Shown here piece by piece: positions 58,901 through 64,000 of a stretch of 64,000 nucleotides of DNA. Under the pieces are notes generated by a model that saw only the letters and a program-made list of their open reading frames with translations, made no database searches and was not told where the DNA came from. A program made the position numbers and the translations under genes. The stretch comes from Trichostrongylus colubriformis. Taxonomy: Eukaryota > Nematoda > Chromadorea > Rhabditida > Trichostrongylidae. The stretch is taken from positions 5,642,001-5,706,000 of the forward strand of contig OZ022259.1 in NCBI GenBank assembly GCA_963978905.1, written 5' to 3'. The stretch's first letter is position 1. Each line of letters begins with the position of its first letter.

Positions 58901-61370
58901 GATCAAAATACAACCAAAAGCTCTCCTGCATTTCCAGCACCCCAAATGTTTCTAGAGCTGGATTGAGCCCGGTCCTGGGCTGAATAATAATTTCAGCAGC
59001 GGTTCCTGAAGGCATTTCATTTTGTGAACCAGAAGAACCAGAGGAGGGACAGCCAAATGAGGAAGCCTACAAACAAGCACGGTATCCACCATTTGATCAC
59101 TTTTCAACTTGGTTACACCGTCCACATCGCCAGGATATGATGCTAAAAGCATACTTCACGGAAGCTTGAGTGGCCATTTCCTTCACCTCGTTGCTAACTT
59201 TCATAATTATTGTTATAATGATGAACTAAAGCGATCCACCCCGCATACGCTGAAGTGAGTGGCAAGAACACAGGGGCCTACACGAGTAGATGATAAACAT
59301 ACCCTAAAAGCGCTTCCGCCCTGAAATTTACGAAACGGGTGTCCTGCCCCTTGCTTCTCATTTTTGCTATCTCTTCAACCCATAGAATCTCCTTCATGCA
59401 CCAACATTTTCGTTTTGAATCCACAGAGTGCCCTAAACAATCGGCGAAGCTTCCATTCCAAGACCAACATTACCAAGGAATGAATATACCTGGGTGCACT
59501 GTCTTTTATCGAAGCTCTTTAAAACGAAGAAATTGGCAGTACCCGATCCGCTTAAACGTTCAAGCTCCCCACCAATTTACCACTGAAACTTGCTTCATAC
59601 TGTTTAACAGCCCTTTGTCCCTATCTGAAGCAAGATTCCATATGCTCATCTTGCACATATCACTACTATAAAATGCATGAAAAGGACCTAGACACACTAC
59701 TGAATAATGCACTCCTCCAGAATGCTAGCCTGAGCCTTCGTACGACTTCCACGACAACGATGGCCCCCACAACAAGGGAACTAACTCTTAGCATGCAAGC
59801 GCTTTTTTAAAAACAGCCGTGAGCAAACTCCTCGCCTTAGTGAGCAGTTGGAGCCAGAGTTATTAAGTGCCATGCCAGCACTTTCCAAGCCTTTTTGTAA
59901 GTGCTCTGGTTAAGTTCTATCAGAATATCAGCTTCAACAATGCCCTTGTGTCAGATGTCTTCGCAAACCAATCCACCAGCAATAACGGTCCCCGTATAGC
60001 AGGAGCCGCAGCTATGTATACTTTTTCCTTTACTGATGTGCGATGCACTCTTTCATGCTCGTTTCCGTTCGGCGCTAATCGATCATGCACACAGCGCTAA
60101 TCGCTTAATGCTTCCTTTACCAACATTCTCTCGTAATTTACTTTGCTGTACTTCAAATGAACTCATCAGTCTAATGAAATCATGGTAGGTTTGCCTTTCA
60201 GATGAAGAAAGTCGGTATAATCAAAAGAACTATATCAAATCTGATCCACTAAACTCACAACTAACAGTTCCAATCAATACACACTGCACGTCCGCCAGAT
60301 TCACGAAAAAACAGAAAAATGAATTTCAATTGATAACATATCAACCAAAAATGAAGAAATGATTCTACTAAAAACATCATACGACTCCCGTAAACACACC
60401 ATACAAGTGGGTCCGATATATGTCATGGTTAAGAAGCAGACGCAGTCCCCGGCAGTTAGAAGCAGGGCGAGACGGCGAAGCACTCTGCACGTCCTACCGT
60501 AGTTGCTGGTGATCCACAGGAATCGTACATGTCAAGAAATGTGGCATGTAGTAATGGATAATTCCAATAGAAAACATGTACGACAACGACAATATACTCG
60601 TGCATCACTTATATTGAAAAAAGGAATAGACCTCTAAAATGTTCACTTTGTATTCAAAATAATAAAATTCTTCAAAGCATAATCAACTCGATCACTGTTG
60701 CCTACATTGCACACAGCACGACTGTAGAATAGATGAGGAGTCAAAAAGAAAAAAAAAAACGCATCGGGCTGACACAACGAGAGAGACAGAACATCAAGAA
60801 TCAAGAAACGCTGATAAATGACGGAAAGCCTATGAATCACTGGGGTAAGCGGTACCAAGTTAAGAAATTGTAAAAACATCGAGTGAAAACATAGCAGAAT
60901 AATGTTTCAAAAATAACAAAACCACCTTTGTGACTTTCTATAACAATGGCAGAGTTGAGAGGGATAGCATATGGATTACGCAGCTGTCATTCCTCGTACC
61001 TAAAATACGAAATAAAATGTACGTAAACATGAGAAATAAAATGCCTGAAAGAAATGACAGTCATGAAGAAGTAAGATCTTGTGTGATCATAGTGAAGAGA
61101 CATGAGTGCCTAAAAAAATGGAGGAAATGAGGAAAGCGAAGACTGTGGATACGGGATAGGGGGATAGCATTTTAAGTCAACCCCTCCGGAACTCCACTTC
61201 TGATAATCGAAGAGAATGAGGGGGAGGCACAGGGGAAAAGGGAAGTGAGCTACGAGTTCCGATTTTACCTCAGTCTAGGGAAGAAAGGAGCTGGGCTCGT
61301 GGTGACCAACCCCGCCTTTCATGTCTACTAGCACCCAAACAAAGAGAAAGATAAGTTCTTGTCGATAAAA

Positions 61371-62863
61371 TTACAAAGTCACTGAAGTCGCACAATCACG
61401 AATAAAACCCACCTGTCCACTTTTCCGTTGTTCTTCTAATTCTCGCTGAGCTTTAGCCTCAATAGCACGGATATCCGCCATCGTTAAACCATACCAGTTG
61501 TCTATCCAACAGAAGACTTCACGATGAAATTTCGAGAATAGACGTGGATATTGCTGTAAATGTCAATTATGGATGATGACACAAAACCGTTAAATAAGTT
61601 AGAATGATTCACCGTATGAGTATAGCTCTCCACCATTTTCTGCAATCCGAACCATTTGAAATGTACACTAACAAGTTTGTACGCACACATTACTGGGTCG
61701 ACACTTTCCATCCAGCCCGGAGTTAGAGGACCACTGAAATACTTCATTCCAATAATCTATTCTTTTCTAACAACTTGTGTTTACCTCATCGAGAACTTTA
61801 CAATTTATATAGTAGTGATAGCTCACAAGAGCTACAAAATGAGAATATTAATCCTTCATATGGCAGCGAGATTGAAATTTGCAAAATACTTCTAGGTGTT
61901 CTCGCTCAAAAGTCAGCTAGAAAGAGTCGGTCATAACAGCAAAGTTCTTGTCGAAATCGCGTGACTATATAGAATTTACGTACCGTCCAGTTTTCGAGCT
62001 CGTAAATGTACTTGGAGTTGTTGAAGGATGAATGTCACCAGCATGCAAGTACTCGTTATCGTCGGCTATGTCAATATGTACCACTTCCCTTCGCGACAAT
62101 TCCTCAGCAGGAAGACCATGAGCCTATACATTTCAAAATTAGCTATGAAACAAAAGCATAAAAAACGAACATCTACTGAAGCTTACATTCTCCGTTTGCC
62201 CTCGGTCGGGCAGATGCATGGTTTCGATTTTTATAAAGAAGTTTTCTTTCATGTAATCAGGATTCTGAACAAGTGCAGAATCAATGAAAAATCCACCAAG
62301 CGAAGCTAGACTATGTAATTCCCGAAAAAAAAAACGAATTGCTTACAGTAAGGACAGTCTTGCAGTATGGATAAGCATTCCAAGCCTCCTCATGAATGGC
62401 TAGTGAGCCCTTTGGAGCTATTTTTCGTATAATCGTGGGAACTTTTCTAAACCATGACATAAAGTAGCTGAATAGAAGAAGCAAACTACTTGAAAAAACA
62501 AAGAAATTGGTTTCAAAAAATAGCAAAAACAAAAAACGTTCTATCTGAAAGTAAAGAGAAACTCACGATTGTAGATGATATATTTTGTGCGTATACTGTC
62601 CTTTGCAGAATTGTCCATTCAGCAATGGTACACCATCGAAAGGCTCATTTTTTAAGACCTGATGAAGAGAAAATAGCACAATACGAAGGAGAGCAATAGG
62701 AAGCAAAACAACATATCGCACCTATTTTTCATTCAAACGTGAAAACTCGTGAAAACTTACCTCTACGCCCTCTCCGCCACCAGTTTCGGCCTTGGAAGCT
62801 TCCGCCACGGACCACAGCTGCCCAACTTGATACTCCTCCACGGTCATGGGTAGAACGACCCGG
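61371..62863 (-). CDS. Class I phosphatidylinositol transfer protein, near-complete
   Basis: A soluble cytoplasmic carrier that exchanges phosphatidylinositol and phosphatidylcholine between membranes. Seven exons in consistent phase give about 258 aa: 62761-62863, 62567-62658, 62347-62446, 62187-62264, 61984-62123, 61613-61733, 61413-61553. Family blocks in order are [103 protein letters not shown] and [19 protein letters not shown]. The [12 protein letters not shown] region fits class I (PITP alpha/beta) and not the RdgB class. The first exon (about 6-9 codons before RVVLPM, phase 2) was not found and may lie beyond 64000. After 61413 a donor (gtgggt) is present. Reading through instead gives 13 residues and a stop at 61371-61373, so the C terminus is uncertain. 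Confidence 0.92.
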
Positions 62864-64000
62864 CTAGAACATGGTTTGCATTCGCGACTGTTTGAAATCA
62901 CCAAGAAGACCATGATTGAAAACGGGGTTATTCAATAAACCATTTCTTTAGACTGCCATTTGTTAATGCTACATTTTCTTCTAATAGACTGGTAGGTCAG
63001 TAATTTCCACGAGAAGTCCGACACCGACTTTAGTACCCTAAGAAAACATTGAAAACATTTGAAACCCTCCCCCCCCCAATTGAATTACCCCAAATGCTCC
63101 AAATTAGCAGAACAGAATACCGCAGTTCTCAATTGGTTCACTCCGAGTATCTATCACCACTGTTTTTCTATCGGACTAATAGAAATGATTCTGTACTCAC
63201 GCTTAAGTCCGGTTAAAGAAAGAAACTAACAGAAAAAATTAAAGGGTTCGAAAAATGTTGGCGCGTCCTAAGACTCACATCGAAAATTTGTCGCAATTTT
63301 GGCACTTGTCCATTCTTAATAAGCACATTTAAAGACACCAGTAGGGGGTAATTTTGGCTTACTGTAGAACAGATGTAGTGTGGACGAGTTTGAGTGGCCG
63401 CCATTGCACAAACTCGCCAATTTGACGCCTTGGCATGGTGCCAAAAGAAGATGGTTCTATTAAAGATTTGTTTTTTCCTTTTAGTTTTTACTTTGTTCTT
63501 TCTTATATTGTTTCTAGATGTACTTACGGGTCAAATAAAGTCGTGGGGAGGGGGGGGGGGGAGACGCAAAATTTTCACCCACGTCAAAGCTTCTTTCCCC
63601 TCCTAGGGTTAGGCTAAAGCAGATGAGACCTATGCTTTGACAGATGCTTTTTAATGTGGGAGGAGGGGATATCAATTTTAGCCTAAGCCTAGTAAGGGAA
63701 AAGAGCTTCGACGTCGACGCAAAGTTGCGTCTCCCCCCCCCCCCCCCCCCGACTTTATTTGTCCCTTCTGAGATTTTCAGGTATAGAAATGCACAATTAA
63801 GAAGATCCAGAAGTAAACAAGTAAGATATGTCACTAGAAAACAGTCTAAAGAGGAAATAATTCAAAAATAAGGTTACATCAGGCCGAAGACAAGCTTTGA
63901 AATGAACGAAGCGTGGCTCGGCCATGGAAGCTTGCAGTTCGGACGGAAGCGCGCCCTGGGGGCAAATAGCGCCCTATGGCGCGTTTTTCAACGCCGGTTT
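62864..64000. other. Upstream of the PITP gene
   Basis: The region should hold the PITP 5' end, but no exon encoding the expected N terminus is recognised. A minus-strand open segment starting with ATG at 63404 and meeting a GAT|gtgagt donor near 63279 could be an unrelated first exon. A fold-back at 63530-63770 follows. Confidence 0.4.
63530..63770. repeat. Poly-G/poly-C fold-back element
   Basis: The arms 'aataaagtcgtggggagg(G)n agacgcaa' and 'ttgcgtct(C)n gactttatt' are inverted copies. Further mirrored blocks are 'gttaggctaaa' and 'tttagcctaagc'. The G and C runs can pair, so the whole unit can form a hairpin. Assembly or sequencing errors are likely in the homopolymers. Confidence 0.7.

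Larger units (their letters stand above)
53215..61370. other. 8-kb gene-poor, repeat-rich stretch
   Basis: I see no gene I can name. The stretch should include the missing 5' exon(s) of the receptor and the 3' flank of the lipid-transfer gene. It contains a duplicated short palindrome (58332-58383) and a MITE (58501-58900). A self-similar segment at 57815-57910 repeats 'tggacgaa.tgg.tcatgg' and 'cagaattctg'. Overlapping antisense open frames lie at 56332-56848, and there is a poly-C tract at 55937. Open frames at 59339-59671 and 59867-60100 (+) are unrecognised and may be decayed mobile DNA. Confidence 0.5.

Noticed and set aside
1..64000. CRISPR array, bacterial operon or plasmid features
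   Set aside because: Spliced genes and nematode proteins throughout; repeats are transposon-like and not regularly spaced.
1..64000. tRNA or rRNA genes
   Set aside because: No cloverleaf or conserved rRNA segment was recognised by eye; a tRNAscan or Rfam run would be needed to exclude one.

Overview
The window looks like nuclear DNA from a clade V nematode, probably a strongylid (hookworm or trichostrongyle-like) parasite. Every recognisable protein is closest to Caenorhabditis-type orthologues. Genes are cut into many small exons with GT..(T)TTCAG introns. Several start codons sit 1-15 bases after a TTTCAG-type acceptor, as expected for spliced-leader trans-splicing. Long introns and intergenic DNA are packed with short inverted-repeat elements and poly-G/poly-C tracts. 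This is inference from sequence alone; no species is claimed.

Layout: 1-6140 is mostly non-coding, with a 507-bp Tc1-type inverted-repeat element and GC-rich repeats. 6148-21431 (+) is a complete 18-exon GTP-dependent phosphoenolpyruvate carboxykinase. Tail to tail with it, 21705-26267 (-), lies a gene for mitochondrial ribosomal protein L40. 27809 to about 36560 (+) is a large gene joining AT-hooks, five C2H2 zinc fingers and a Mutator-like (MULE) transposase-derived core. About 0.3 kb downstream on the same strand is a complete spt-4 (36823-37319), an operon-like arrangement. 38185-38490 (+) may encode a small membrane protein. 38780-45499 (-) is a complete 11-exon integrin-linked kinase gene (pat-4). 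47540-53212 (-) is a nuclear hormone receptor of the tailless/PNR (NR2E) type, lacking an identifiable first exon. 53215-61370 is repeat-rich with no gene I can name. 61371-62863 (-) is a class I phosphatidylinositol transfer protein lacking its first few codons.

The genes are mostly housekeeping or conserved developmental genes: gluconeogenic carbon entry, mitochondrial translation, transcription elongation, muscle attachment, transcription control and lipid transfer. The most unusual gene is the AT-hook/C2H2/MULE fusion, whose many introns and operon-like position suggest a domesticated transposase. The most striking non-coding feature is the set of non-autonomous elements with about 8-bp target duplications (hAT-like). 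At least six short inverted-repeat elements lie in pat-4 introns, and one of them makes up most of a 350-bp intron.

Exon boundaries were assigned by hand from splice signals, reading-frame continuity and remembered family sequence patterns. No database search was run.
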